From Streptococcus ovis DSM 16829 (lineage in GTDB: Bacteria > Bacillota > Bacilli > Lactobacillales > Streptococcaceae): a stretch of DNA of 64,000 bases. Of the stretch, positions 14,970 through 24,055 are shown in pieces. The first letter of the stretch is position 1. Each line of letters opens with the position of its first letter. A program made the position numbers and the translations under genes. The stretch is taken from NCBI RefSeq assembly GCF_000380125.1, contig NZ_KB904562.1:236289-300288 (forward strand), in the 5' to 3' direction. The notes under the pieces were generated by a model. It saw only the letters and a list, made by a program, of their open reading frames with translations. It did no database searches and was not told the origin of the DNA.

Positions 14970-15011
14970 TTTAGAATGAGAGTTATCAGGGCGCCGTCTT
15001 GATGAAAGATT

Positions 15012-15037
15012 AATAGTGAGAAATCACTATTTTTTTA
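15012..15037 (+). terminator. Terminator after the sortase cluster
   Basis: AATAGTGA (15012-15019), GAAA tetraloop, TCACTATT (15024-15031) and a T-run. The surface-protein genes downstream therefore need their own promoter or read-through. Confidence 0.85.
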
Positions 15038-15134
15038 TTAGAAAATTAAAAGAAATTTTAGTAACAATTATTAATAATACTTTGACCGAGATGTCATAAA
15101 ACTAAAAAAATAAAAAAGAAAAAGGAGATTCATC

Positions 15135-17393
15135 ATGAATCAAGAAACAAAACAAATTTTTTCAATTCGTAAATTCAAAACAGGTACTCATTCAGCCTTG
15201 TTAGGTAAATATGGGATTGTACTTGCAGCAACTACGGCTCTAATTGGTGCTGGAAGTGTTGTAAGCGCTGATGAGACAGTGACTGGTACAAACGAGAGTA
15301 TCGTTCGTGCGGTACAGAACGGGGATGGAACAGTATCAATGACTGAGCCATTTCAGATTTCAGATAGCCAAGGAAATCCTGTTGATTCAACGATTGTGAC
15401 AACTGCAGCACCATTTAAAGTAGAAGAGACTGTTGATATTGCTGAAGGAGAAACAGTGACAGCTGAACCAAATGAAAGCTTGAGTAATGCTATTGATGGA
15501 GCAAATCAAGCAGGACTTGAAGTTAAGCAAGGTGATACTCAAACAGTTGCGAATGCAGAAGAGGCTAACGTTGATTATGATAAGCAGGCAGAAGAAATTA
15601 ATAAGACTGTCCAAGGTTATGAAAATGACGTAACAGCTAATCAAGCAGGTAAAGCCAAGTTGGATAATGCTGTTAAAATTGCTAAGGATAGTGGTATTAC
15701 AGTTGTTGATAAGGGAATTAAAGCAGTAAAAGCTTTTGATGAAACAGATTATGATTCTCAAGTAAAAGCAATTAACAAGACTGTCCAAGGTTATGAAAAT
15801 GATGTAACGGTTAATCAAGCAGGTAAAGCTAAATTGGATAATGCCATTAAGAATGCTAAAGATGTTGGTGTGAATATTGATGTTTTATCAAAAGTTGTTA
15901 AAACAACTGGTGAGACTGACTATGATAAGCAAGTTAAAATTATTAATCAGATTGTAGCAGATTATAAAGCAACATTAGCAGGAGCTGAGGCTTTAAATAA
16001 ACAACTAGATCAGTTGACAGTAGAAGCGAAAAAAGCTGGTTTTACTTTCAATGTTACAACTAAAACTTTGACAGTAAATAGTAAGAGTGAATTGGACTTG
16101 AAAGGAAAAGAAATTCAAGCCAAATTGGATCAATATCGGAAAGATTTGGCGGCTTATGAAGCGAAGGTAAAATCGCTGGAAGACATTACTATTCAAAAAG
16201 ATGGTGATATTGTCATTACAGGTAAATTCAACGAAGACCAACGTGGTTTTGATTTTTATAAAGATATCAAGGTTGTTTATGTCGGTGATGACCAATCTGT
16301 TACTTTAGTTGATAAATTGGGGTGGACTGACAATACTATTGCTACGAATGCTAAAGGGTTGAAAATTTCAAATTTTGATAATGGTTCTGGTCGTGGTTAT
16401 AGTAGCAGCGCTCCGACAGGTACAAATATTGTTTCTTCTGTAACAGGAAAATATTTGTTAACAGATATTACGGATGGTTCTAGCCTTAAATTAAAGAATG
16501 TAGGTAAGTATCAAAATGGTAAAACCATTGATATGTTACTAACCTTCAAGGTTGATTCTGAACATAAAGGAAAAACAGATAAACTAATGCCATACCTGGT
16601 AATGGGCTATGATTTTGGTGATACTCATAAGCCTATTTCGTTTGAGATGATGTCAATGGACCATGTGACAGTTGACTTTACTTATCTAGATGAAGCTGGT
16701 AATAAGGTTAAAGTGTTAGATGCACGTATTGTTTCAGACGTGGATTGGGGACAAACATCTAATGCTAAGATGAGTAACAAATATGGAATTATCAATCCTA
16801 AAGGTTCTCGATTATTGGAAGATAATAATGGTTTGAAATCAGATGGAGCAGGTGCTAATGGTATGGAAAGCGCTCCTGTAGGGACGTTCTTGTATTATGG
16901 TTTCGGTGATACTTTTACTTATGACCATTATACAGAGTTTGATACTACTACGGGCAAATATAAGACCGTGCTTGCAAGATCTTTCGTAGAATTTTCTCTC
17001 TTTGGAAGTGCTGGACAAATTACGCAGGAGTTATTTATTAAACCAACTCCAGTGAAAATTGACGTGGTGAAATATACGGTTGAAAAGCCAAGTGTTAAGG
17101 CTACTACGTACACTATTGAGAAACCAAGTGTTGAAGTAACTAGTTATACGATTGAAAAACCAGTGGTAGAATATCATTTGAATACTTACTCTAAACCGAC
17201 ACCGCCGACTCCAGCAGTTGTGACACCTCAACCACCAGTTAAGGTTGAATCTTCGCCAGTTACACCTGACGTTGTGAAAGCGACAGTGTTGCCAGAAACA
17301 GGAGAAGATTCCTCTAAAATGAGTGTGATTGGTCTAAGTATTCTTGGCTTACTTGGATTGGGAATATTTGGCAAACGCAAGGAGACAGAATAA
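15135..17393 (+). CDS. LPXTG surface adhesin with GbpC/antigen I/II-like domain
   Basis: A 752-residue cell-wall protein. It has a YSIRK-like signal (FSIRKFKTGTHSALLGKYG) with cleavage near VSADE. Helical repeats of about 58 residues start near 146, 204 and 262 (shared core INKTVQGYENDV). A GbpC/Spa-like beta domain spans about 350-560. Valine-proline repeats (YTIEKPSVE) precede LPETG near residue 718, a membrane helix and KRKETE. It is shorter than classic antigen I/II (about 1500). The same lectin-like fold occurs in PrgB aggregation substance of pCF10, which promotes mating. An aggregation role is inferred. Confidence 0.85.
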   Translation: MNQETKQIFSIRKFKTGTHSALLGKYGIVLAATTALIGAGSVVSADETVTGTNESIVRAVQNGDGTVSMTEPFQISDSQGNPVDSTIVTTAAPFKVEETVDIAEGETVTAEPNESLSNAIDGANQAGLEVKQGDTQTVANAEEANVDYDKQAEEINKTVQGYENDVTANQAGKAKLDNAVKIAKDSGITVVDKGIKAVKAFDETDYDSQVKAINKTVQGYENDVTVNQAGKAKLDNAIKNAKDVGVNIDVLSKVVKTTGETDYDKQVKIINQIVADYKATLAGAEALNKQLDQLTVEAKKAGFTFNVTTKTLTVNSKSELDLKGKEIQAKLDQYRKDLAAYEAKVKSLEDITIQKDGDIVITGKFNEDQRGFDFYKDIKVVYVGDDQSVTLVDKLGWTDNTIATNAKGLKISNFDNGSGRGYSSSAPTGTNIVSSVTGKYLLTDITDGSSLKLKNVGKYQNGKTIDMLLTFKVDSEHKGKTDKLMPYLVMGYDFGDTHKPISFEMMSMDHVTVDFTYLDEAGNKVKVLDARIVSDVDWGQTSNAKMSNKYGIINPKGSRLLEDNNGLKSDGAGANGMESAPVGTFLYYGFGDTFTYDHYTEFDTTTGKYKTVLARSFVEFSLFGSAGQITQELFIKPTPVKIDVVKYTVEKPSVKATTYTIEKPSVEVTSYTIEKPVVEYHLNTYSKPTPPTPAVVTPQPPVKVESSPVTPDVVKATVLPETGEDSSKMSVIGLSILGLLGLGIFGKRKETE

Positions 17394-19141
17394 TGTTACG
17401 TAAAACGAAGTCTTATGGATTAGTTTCGGTGGCTTTATTTAGCTCATTATTGATTGCAGGCAATGTTGTAAAGGCGGAGGAAACTACCTCTGCCTCTACA
17501 ACTACAGTAACAAGTTGGAGTACTACTGAACAGCCAATTATAACAACTGTCCCTACGACAACGATTGTTTCTCCAGAAGAGTATCAAGATTTGGCTCATC
17601 AGATTGAAGATAAGAAAGCAGAAGTTTTGAAGACTGAAGAACAATTAGGACAGTCTCAAAATGATATCGCTACTCTTACTACTGAAGTCGATACGAAGAC
17701 AAAAGAGCTGGAACAGGTGGAAACGGATCTTTCTAATCAATCCCAGAAGCAGGCAGATTTGGTAAAGGCTCAAACAAGCCAACAGACAGTTGTCTCCAGT
17801 TTGAGCAGTGAAGTAGACCATTTACAAAAGCAAGTCGTCGAATCTCCTACAGTGGTCTCTCATCGAGGATACAATGCCAAATATCCTGAAGGGAGCAATC
17901 TTGCTTATTCAGAAGGCATTAAGAACGGATTTTCTGAATTTGAAACAGATATTCGCTTTACGAAAGATGGTGTACCTGTCATTCATCACGATTCGACGAT
18001 TAATCGGCTTGCTCGAAATCAAGGTGGTTCTTCTATCAACGGGAATAAGTATGTTGGTAGCTATACCTTAGATGAATTAAATCAATACGATTATGGTATC
18101 TATAAAGGAGAAGAGTTTCAAGGAACAAAACTCCAGACTTTTGATGAGTTGATTAAAACTCTTTCAACGCTTGGAGCAACGTCGCTCCAGGTGGAGTTAA
18201 AAGACAATCACAGTAAGGAGCAGAAGCGCCTTTTATATGATACAGTAGCTAAATATCATTTCACAGACAAAACAACGTGGATTTCTTTCTATTGGGATTA
18301 TCTTGATGATTTCAAAGAATTTAACCCTAATTCAAAATTTGTCTTGCTTGCAGGCGAGAAGAAAGCAGGGTTAATTGATAAAGCAAATAGCTTGAACAAC
18401 GGTCAAAAGAATGTAGCAATCTCTATGTTTTATCCAGTTATTTCAAAAGCATTGGTAGACGAGTATAAGAGCTATGGTTACGATACTTATGCCTGGACTG
18501 TCAATGATCCAGTTACAGCTAACAATCTTGTGACTATGGGTGTGAAACGTATCATTACTGACCAAGGCTATGGCATTGGAAGTCAGTTTACTAATGATGA
18601 GTTAGTAAGTGCTTATAAGTCAAAACAAGGCTTTTTAGCAGAAGAACAGCAAAAGTTAGCTAGCTTAGATAAAGCTTTGTCTGCAATCGATATGAATGTT
18701 TTATTGTCGAAAAAAGGACAATTAGAAGCTGAAATCAAGGCTTTAAGTGAACAATTGCACCAGGAATCTAAAAAGACGGAAAGCTTACAAATTTTGCTCC
18801 TTCAAAAGAAATCAGAATTAGCAGAACTGGAAAACTTGCTTCAAACTTATGTAGTGGCAGATATTCCTAAAGATAATCTTGTAGAAGAAAAGCCAATTTT
18901 GTTGTTGGATAACCCATCAAAAGAAGCGCCTGTAAAGCAGATGAATAAAGGAACTGTTCAAAATGTCTCTGTGTCTGGTAGCAAATCAGAACAAGCAGTC
19001 TTAGAACGATCTGATAAGAACGATAATGTGACCAATAATCTTCCTGAAACAGGAGAATACAAGTCTGTATATAGTCTTATTGGTATAGCATTATTAGCTG
19101 TTATGGGATTGTTTGGATTTGGAAAGAAGTTTGTTAAGTAA
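17393..19141 (+). CDS. LPXTG-anchored glycerophosphodiester phosphodiesterase with coiled coils
   Basis: A 582-residue surface protein overlapping the adhesin stop by one base (TAATG coupling). A signal peptide ends near VKAEE. Coiled coils flank (about 60-150 and 415-500) a GDPD domain beginning SHRGYNAKYPEGS near residue 156, with the catalytic HR, FETDIR (E and D) and VIHHD motifs and a closing TDQGYG. LPETG lies near 549, followed by a helix and a basic tail. GDPD enzymes hydrolyse glycerophosphodiesters; extracellular ones can act on lipid headgroups or teichoic acid. A role in mating-pair surface remodelling or exclusion is speculative. Confidence 0.85.
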   Translation: MLRKTKSYGLVSVALFSSLLIAGNVVKAEETTSASTTTVTSWSTTEQPIITTVPTTTIVSPEEYQDLAHQIEDKKAEVLKTEEQLGQSQNDIATLTTEVDTKTKELEQVETDLSNQSQKQADLVKAQTSQQTVVSSLSSEVDHLQKQVVESPTVVSHRGYNAKYPEGSNLAYSEGIKNGFSEFETDIRFTKDGVPVIHHDSTINRLARNQGGSSINGNKYVGSYTLDELNQYDYGIYKGEEFQGTKLQTFDELIKTLSTLGATSLQVELKDNHSKEQKRLLYDTVAKYHFTDKTTWISFYWDYLDDFKEFNPNSKFVLLAGEKKAGLIDKANSLNNGQKNVAISMFYPVISKALVDEYKSYGYDTYAWTVNDPVTANNLVTMGVKRIITDQGYGIGSQFTNDELVSAYKSKQGFLAEEQQKLASLDKALSAIDMNVLLSKKGQLEAEIKALSEQLHQESKKTESLQILLLQKKSELAELENLLQTYVVADIPKDNLVEEKPILLLDNPSKEAPVKQMNKGTVQNVSVSGSKSEQAVLERSDKNDNVTNNLPETGEYKSVYSLIGIALLAVMGLFGFGKKFVK

Positions 19142-19230
19142 ATTTATAAAAGAGCCTTGTTTTTCTAGTTGGCAAGACTTTTTAGATTTAGACTAGAACA
19201 AAAAAATAAGAAAAAAGAGGAAAAATTTCT

Positions 19231-19539
19231 ATGAAACGTGAAACGTTAAAATTAAAAGATGATTTTTTAGGTATTTTTATTTATGAAGGTTTAGGTGATG
19301 CACCACGCTATGTCGATGGTAAACAAGGAAATTATCAACGTCATTTATTGCTTAGTGAAAAACATGGTGTAGTGCATGTAATTACTGAAGCAAGTGCAGA
19401 TGTGATTCCGTTTGATTCGGAAGTAAAATTGGTAGATGCATTGTTTTATCCAGACCGTAACTTAAATGGTCGTAATGTTGCTCCTGCCATGAATGTATTG
19501 GCTAAAAAAATTGAAATTGTGAAAGGTGGTACTAACTAA
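19231..19539 (+). CDS. DUF961 family conjugation protein (Tn916 Orf23-like)
   Basis: A 102-residue protein matching the small DUF961 proteins that open the Tn916/ICESt3 transfer module. The family pattern includes MKRETLKLKDDFLGIF and the KLVDALFYPDRNLNGRNVAPAMNVLA block. The exact role is unknown in the family. Its stop overlaps the next gene by one base. Transcription probably continues through the following coupling ATPase. Confidence 0.8.
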   Translation: MKRETLKLKDDFLGIFIYEGLGDAPRYVDGKQGNYQRHLLLSEKHGVVHVITEASADVIPFDSEVKLVDALFYPDRNLNGRNVAPAMNVLAKKIEIVKGGTN

Positions 19540-20003
19540 TGGCGAAAGTTGGATTAGATTTTGGACAAAAATTACAAATTGCTGATAAATCATATCGTAT
19601 TTTGAATGATGGTATTGATGTTGCAGCTGTATTAGGAGATGTTTCTTTTGCTCGTATTGAAGGTTCAGATGTAATTTATGAAGAAGTACGTGAAAATGGT
19701 GCTGTTCGTAATGAAACGACTGGTGAAGTACGTGGTGTTGTAGTTGCTCTACGTTCTGCAGAGCAAAAAGAAACAGTGTTTGTGACAATCACAGATATGT
19801 CAGAACATGAAATTGCGGAATTGAAGTTGAAATTCCGTGATGATGTAGAGTTGGATAATCCTGTAATGTCATATTCTGCGATTGATGCAAATGATGTATA
19901 CAAGTTATTTGCTTCAAAGATTCGTAAGAAAGGTGCTGGTAAGCAAGAGCAACCTAAAAAAGACCAACATCAAGGTGATCAAAAAAATAAAGGTAAGGTG
20001 TAA
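19539..20003 (+). CDS. DUF961 family conjugation protein (Tn916 Orf22-like)
   Basis: A 154-residue paralogue-type partner of the previous protein, typical of Tn916-like elements that carry two DUF961 genes in tandem. The C-terminal 20 residues are a charged, disordered tail (KGAGKQEQPKKDQHQGDQKN). It starts on the last base of the previous gene and ends three bases before tcpA, so the three genes form one translational unit. Confidence 0.8.
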   Translation: MAKVGLDFGQKLQIADKSYRILNDGIDVAAVLGDVSFARIEGSDVIYEEVRENGAVRNETTGEVRGVVVALRSAEQKETVFVTITDMSEHEIAELKLKFRDDVELDNPVMSYSAIDANDVYKLFASKIRKKGAGKQEQPKKDQHQGDQKNKGKV

Positions 20004-20006
20004 TAG

Positions 20007-21659
20007 ATGAGATTGATTCCTAGATATAGAGGAGTTAAGGTTCGTCCATATATGCGCTTTGCCAGGGAAATTCTTTTTGGGCTTATTGGAGTGATAGGGA
20101 TTATCCCTATCACCTTTTACGCCTTTTTAATCAAAGATAAGTTGCTTCAGGTAGAGGTTGTTTCAATTTCAATCATTGTAGGTTCAATAGTTTTTTGGTT
20201 ATTATTTTCTTTTTTGTTTTCTAGAATATTGATTGAACAGACGGTGTTATTTGCAAAATGGGATAGATATGCCCGTTTTGCTCGTTTTTTGTTTGAAAAT
20301 CGGATTGTTTATGAAAAGAAAAGAGAAAAGGGAAAGACTCGTTATAAGTTTCCAAGGATATATTTGAAACAAAATAAGTTTGATTTAGAGGTTTCTTTTG
20401 AATTAGCTGGTTCTAAGTTTCAACAGAAGTTTAAACAGATTGGTGGAGAGTTAGAAACTACATTTGCAATGGACTTTATGGAAACTGAAGATGATGAACG
20501 TTTTAAAATGTATCGTTTAGCTTATTCTGCTTTATTGAATCGTATCAAGATTTCAGATGTTTCATTCTCTTATGAAAAGGGAGTGATGTTGATGAAGAAT
20601 TTTGCATGGGATTTTTTATCAGACCCACATTTGCTTGTTTCTGGTGGTACTGGTGGCGGTAAGACGGTATTTTTAAATGCTTTAATCTTATGCCTAGCAA
20701 AAATTGGTGTGGTAGATATTTGTGACCCTAAACGTGCAGATTTTGTGACACTTGGTGATGTTTTTGCGTTTAAGGATAGGGTAGTGTTTGATACTGATGA
20801 TATTATCACTAAGTTTGAAGAAGCAGAAAGAGTGATGTTTGCTCGTTATGATTTTATGCGTAAGCAGATGGCAGAAGCTGGTGAAAAGGATTTGAGAAAG
20901 TTTTATGAATATGGACTAGAGCCTTATTTTTTAGTTTGTGATGAGTTTAATAGCTTTATCAATTCGCTTGATTATAAACAGCGTGATCGAGTAGAAAAAG
21001 CATTGATTAAATTAACGCTTTTGGGTCGTCAGGCAGGTGTCAATGTTATTCTTGCTATGCAGAAACCAACTGCAGAAGATATTCCGACAAAGGTTCGAGA
21101 TAATATGAATATGCGTATTGTTGTCGGTCGTTTGTCTGATATGGGATATGATATGATGTTTGGTGATGTGAATAGAAACAAAGAGTTCAAGTTCATGAAG
21201 TATGTTGGTGGTATGCGTGTATATGGCAGAGGTTATTCTGCAGTTAACGGTGAAGTGGCACGTGAATTTTATTCTCCGTTACTTGAAAAAGGATTTTCAT
21301 TTCATGAGGTTTATTCTAAGTTGGAAAGACGAGATAATCCATTTGATGGAAGAGTGTCTGTTTCTGGTAACAAATCAGAACAAGAAGGAGATTCTAATGA
21401 TGAATATGAAGATTTAGAATTGAAGTCACTTAATGATTTTGTTAGTCAAAATGAATTGAGTGTAAAGACTGTTAAGAGAATAATTGACCTTTTGCAAAAA
21501 GGGGAGAAGTATGAATTTTTTAAGGACGACAATGGAGAATTTTTGTTAAGCCAAAAGGACGAAAAAGTTTTGTTGTGGCTTATTTCACAGAAGTCTACGA
21601 CTACGTACACATGGAAGGAATTGGTGGATTCTTTCGAGGAAGAAGCGCTATTGCAGTAA
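20007..21659 (+). CDS. tcpA: TcpA/FtsK-type conjugative coupling ATPase
   Basis: A 550-residue protein with two N-terminal transmembrane segments (about residues 20-70), Walker A SGGTGGGKT near 212 and Walker B YFLVCDEFNSF near 309, in an FtsK/SpoIIIE fold. It is homologous in role to Tn916 Orf21 and ICEBs1 ConQ: the hexameric motor that brings the relaxase-DNA complex to the mating pore. The C-terminal 100 residues are acidic and probably contact partners. It is immediately followed by the oriT-like region and the relaxase gene. Confidence 0.9.
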   Translation: MRLIPRYRGVKVRPYMRFAREILFGLIGVIGIIPITFYAFLIKDKLLQVEVVSISIIVGSIVFWLLFSFLFSRILIEQTVLFAKWDRYARFARFLFENRIVYEKKREKGKTRYKFPRIYLKQNKFDLEVSFELAGSKFQQKFKQIGGELETTFAMDFMETEDDERFKMYRLAYSALLNRIKISDVSFSYEKGVMLMKNFAWDFLSDPHLLVSGGTGGGKTVFLNALILCLAKIGVVDICDPKRADFVTLGDVFAFKDRVVFDTDDIITKFEEAERVMFARYDFMRKQMAEAGEKDLRKFYEYGLEPYFLVCDEFNSFINSLDYKQRDRVEKALIKLTLLGRQAGVNVILAMQKPTAEDIPTKVRDNMNMRIVVGRLSDMGYDMMFGDVNRNKEFKFMKYVGGMRVYGRGYSAVNGEVAREFYSPLLEKGFSFHEVYSKLERRDNPFDGRVSVSGNKSEQEGDSNDEYEDLELKSLNDFVSQNELSVKTVKRIIDLLQKGEKYEFFKDDNGEFLLSQKDEKVLLWLISQKSTTTYTWKELVDSFEEEALLQ

Positions 21660-21948
21660 ATATAAGTGCCTCTTTTTGAGGAAAAAACAGATTTGGGGTA
21701 AACGAACGAGGGGTAAAGCTGGAAGCCGAGAGGCTTCCAGCTGCCGAAGTGAGTGCCGAATCTGTTCCGAAAAAAAGAGGTACTTATATTTATTTCGACC
21801 CCCGTATTTCTAATAGGGGGGTAGAGAAATGAAAAATGACAATTTCCAACCTCCCTAATCGCTTGGGGGAGTAGGGTTGAAGACGTGTCGGAGGGTGTAC
21901 TAATTTTGCAAAAAAAGCGTACTATAAAAACGGTAAAAAGGAGTAAAA
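21660..21948. other. oriT-like region: nested inverted repeats and a C5/G6 nic-type hairpin
   Basis: Between coupling ATPase and relaxase, where Tn916 and ICESt3 have oriT. Outer arms at 21662-21677 and 21770-21787 pair with one mismatch. Next inside, ACAGATTTGG pairs with CCGAATCTGT. At the centre GCTGGAAGCC-GAGA-GGCTTCCAGC (21718-21741) is a perfect hairpin. After this lies CCCCC (21799-21803)/GGGGGG (21816-21821), the form of nic hairpins used by MobT relaxases. A further imperfect hairpin (CAACC...GGTTG) lies near 21850. Exact nic position not determined. Confidence 0.75.
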
Positions 21949-23202
21949 ATGGCAAAAGAGAGTGTTATTTCTGGTAAACATTTAGCTGAGTTGAGAAGGA
22001 GTACAAAGATGAAGCAAAAACAGTTTGCGGAGTTAGTTGATATTCCTGTTGATACGATACGCTCCTGGGAGCAAGGTCGGAGAATGTTGACCGCAGATAA
22101 GTATCGTGATATTAAAAAGAAATTGGGTTATGTAGAATCTAGTCTTGATGGTGTTAGGGTAATGATTGACTATTTACGTATCACTTTCAAAGATGTGAGG
22201 GATTTAGATTGGTTTTGTCAAGAATATCTGTACTGTTCAAAACAAGATTTTGTGAGTGTAGAGAAGAAATTGATGAATTACACGCACTTGTGGCAGAGGG
22301 GGGATATTTGGATATTTGATTATGCAGATAAAACTCAAACAGACAATTATCAAATCACGCTTCAGTTATCTGGTGCTGGATGTAGGCAGTTTGAATTACT
22401 GTTGGAAAGAGCCAACACGAATTGGGTGTTGGCTTTACAAAAAATGATGTTTGAGCGTAAAGACACGAATGTTACTCGGATTGATATAGCAATGGATGAG
22501 ATGTATAAAGGATTCGGTCGTGAACATGAGCAATTTCATTTATCGGATATGATTTCAAAGTGTTATAATGATGAGGTTGTTTTGGATCGAATGAAAAAGT
22601 ACAACCATATTGGAGGAGGTAGTTTAGGAGATGACGAAAGCAGTGATGGTATCTCTATTTATTTTGGAAGTCGGCAGTCAGCTTTGTTTTTAAATTTTTA
22701 CGAAAAACGCTTTGAATTAGCCAAGAAAGAAAATATATCTGTCGTAGAAGCATTAGAGGTCTTTGGAATTTGGAATCGGTATGAGTTACGTTTCTCTGAT
22801 GAGAAAGCACATAGTTTGGTTGATGAATTCGTTAATGGAGTAGATATAGCAGAACTTGCTAAGGGGGTGTTGAATAAAGAAATTCAGGTCTATGATGGTA
22901 CGAATGAGTATGGTGCATTTTTACCAGATAAAAAGTGGCAGTCTATGTTTGGTGGTGTTGCTCCTTTGAAATTGAGCACTAGTCCAGAGCATTATGATAT
23001 CATGCGTACAGTTAAGTGGTTGATTTATCAGGTATCTGATTCATTGCGAATGGTGATAGAAGCTGATAAAAAGATGGCTACTGAATATTTAAAAATCATC
23101 ATGGATGCAGGTGAATTGAATGAAAGGGGGCAAAAGGTTGTAGAACAACTATCTGTTGAAGATAGGAATGCACTAGATGAAATTCTAGGGATTTCATCTT
23201 AA
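21949..23202 (+). CDS. mobT: MobT relaxase (Rep_trans family) with N-terminal HTH
   Basis: A 417-residue relaxase like Tn916 Orf20, ICESt3 and ICEBs1 NicK. Residues about 8-60 form an XRE helix-turn-helix (LAELRRSTKMKQKQFAELVD, IRSWEQGRR). The catalytic Rep_trans domain follows (about 65-340), including the RIDIAMDEMY acidic motif near 180. It nicks oriT and pilots the strand. AAAAAGGAG precedes the ATG. It sits directly downstream of the oriT-like structures, in the usual order. Confidence 0.9.
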   Translation: MAKESVISGKHLAELRRSTKMKQKQFAELVDIPVDTIRSWEQGRRMLTADKYRDIKKKLGYVESSLDGVRVMIDYLRITFKDVRDLDWFCQEYLYCSKQDFVSVEKKLMNYTHLWQRGDIWIFDYADKTQTDNYQITLQLSGAGCRQFELLLERANTNWVLALQKMMFERKDTNVTRIDIAMDEMYKGFGREHEQFHLSDMISKCYNDEVVLDRMKKYNHIGGGSLGDDESSDGISIYFGSRQSALFLNFYEKRFELAKKENISVVEALEVFGIWNRYELRFSDEKAHSLVDEFVNGVDIAELAKGVLNKEIQVYDGTNEYGAFLPDKKWQSMFGGVAPLKLSTSPEHYDIMRTVKWLIYQVSDSLRMVIEADKKMATEYLKIIMDAGELNERGQKVVEQLSVEDRNALDEILGISS

Positions 23203-23204
23203 AA

Positions 23205-23612
23205 TTGAAAGGGGGAATTAGTATAAGAGATAGAATACAGTTAGTTGAACAATATCTTATTCGACATATAGATAAATTGGACTTGATTATTGAACAAGTC
23301 CTTTTTTTATTGCCCGATTCGTATTTTTATCGCCCTGAAATGAATAGTGGTATATTTCAGAGATTAAGAGATGAGATGGCAGAGGTGAGGAGAAAACAAA
23401 ATTTTCCAGCTTACTTTGGTGATAAATCATTAAAGCAGAAACACCAAAAATTAGTGAGTGAGTATGAGAAACAACTAACTTATTTGGCAAACTCCAAAAG
23501 AGAGCTGTTAAAAGAAGAATTATTATTAGAAAGTGAGGGTATGAAATGTGCTTGTTTGATTAGTCTAATTAGTCAGTATCGGTTATTAGACCATTTAAGA
23601 AAATTTCAATGA
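23205..23612 (+). CDS. Hypothetical leading-region protein with ambiguous start
   Basis: A frame of up to 135 residues, helical and charged (LRDEMAEVRRKQNF, YEKQLTYLANSKRELLKEELLLES), with no known family. A TTG start at 23205 has no ribosome site. The strong AAAGGGGGA at 23208-23216 lies inside the frame, seven bases before an in-frame ATA at 23223 (129 residues). The site therefore points to a non-AUG AT-type start. It follows the relaxase by two bases from the TTG, so reinitiation after the relaxase stop is also possible. Confidence 0.5.
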   Translation: MKGGISIRDRIQLVEQYLIRHIDKLDLIIEQVLFLLPDSYFYRPEMNSGIFQRLRDEMAEVRRKQNFPAYFGDKSLKQKHQKLVSEYEKQLTYLANSKRELLKEELLLESEGMKCACLISLISQYRLLDHLRKFQ

Positions 23613-23693
23613 AAGTATGAAAGTGATAAGAAGTCCACCTGAAAATAAGGTTATAAAAATAAAAAAATTACAAAAAGATAAGGAAAAATTGAA

Positions 23694-23987
23694 ATGAATA
23701 AAGAAGAAAAACAAGCTATTATTAAAGCTATAAAAACTGTTGCCAATGAATTTGGTGAAGCTCTTATTGCTCGCAATTGGGAAGAAGCTGATGAAATTCA
23801 CAGTAGGTTAAAACCACTATTGGAACAAGATGAGTTGCAAGACATGACAGAACGTGAGCTAACACAAGAAGGTGTTGTACAAATCAAAGCTGATGTGAAG
23901 AAATTTTATTATTGGTCTAGTGAACGTCGCAAAGTTGAAGGGGCGTTGGCTGCTAAAGGGAAGTCAATTTTATCAGCGATTTCATGA
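23694..23987 (+). CDS. Hypothetical helical protein of the ICE leading region
   Basis: A 97-residue soluble protein, almost entirely helical and acidic in the middle (ARNWEEADEIHSRLKPLLEQDEL), without a known family. The ATG is preceded by AAGGAAAAATTGAA. It lies in the region entering the recipient first after nicking, where anti-restriction and establishment genes are common. Confidence 0.6.
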   Translation: MNKEEKQAIIKAIKTVANEFGEALIARNWEEADEIHSRLKPLLEQDELQDMTERELTQEGVVQIKADVKKFYYWSSERRKVEGALAAKGKSILSAIS

Positions 23988-24055
23988 TGGTTGGTATGGA
24001 ATTTTGTGAGGAGGGCTAGTCATTTAACTAGCCTTTTTAATTTAAGGAGGAAAAA

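Noticed and set aside
15387-15818. 143-codon minus-strand frame opposite the adhesin gene
   Set aside because: Shadow of the helical repeat region; no ribosome site and adhesin frame is clearly coding.
19145-19185. Possible terminator after the GDPD surface gene
   Set aside because: Stem around CCTTG/CAAG is imperfect with a large loop; not strong enough to list.
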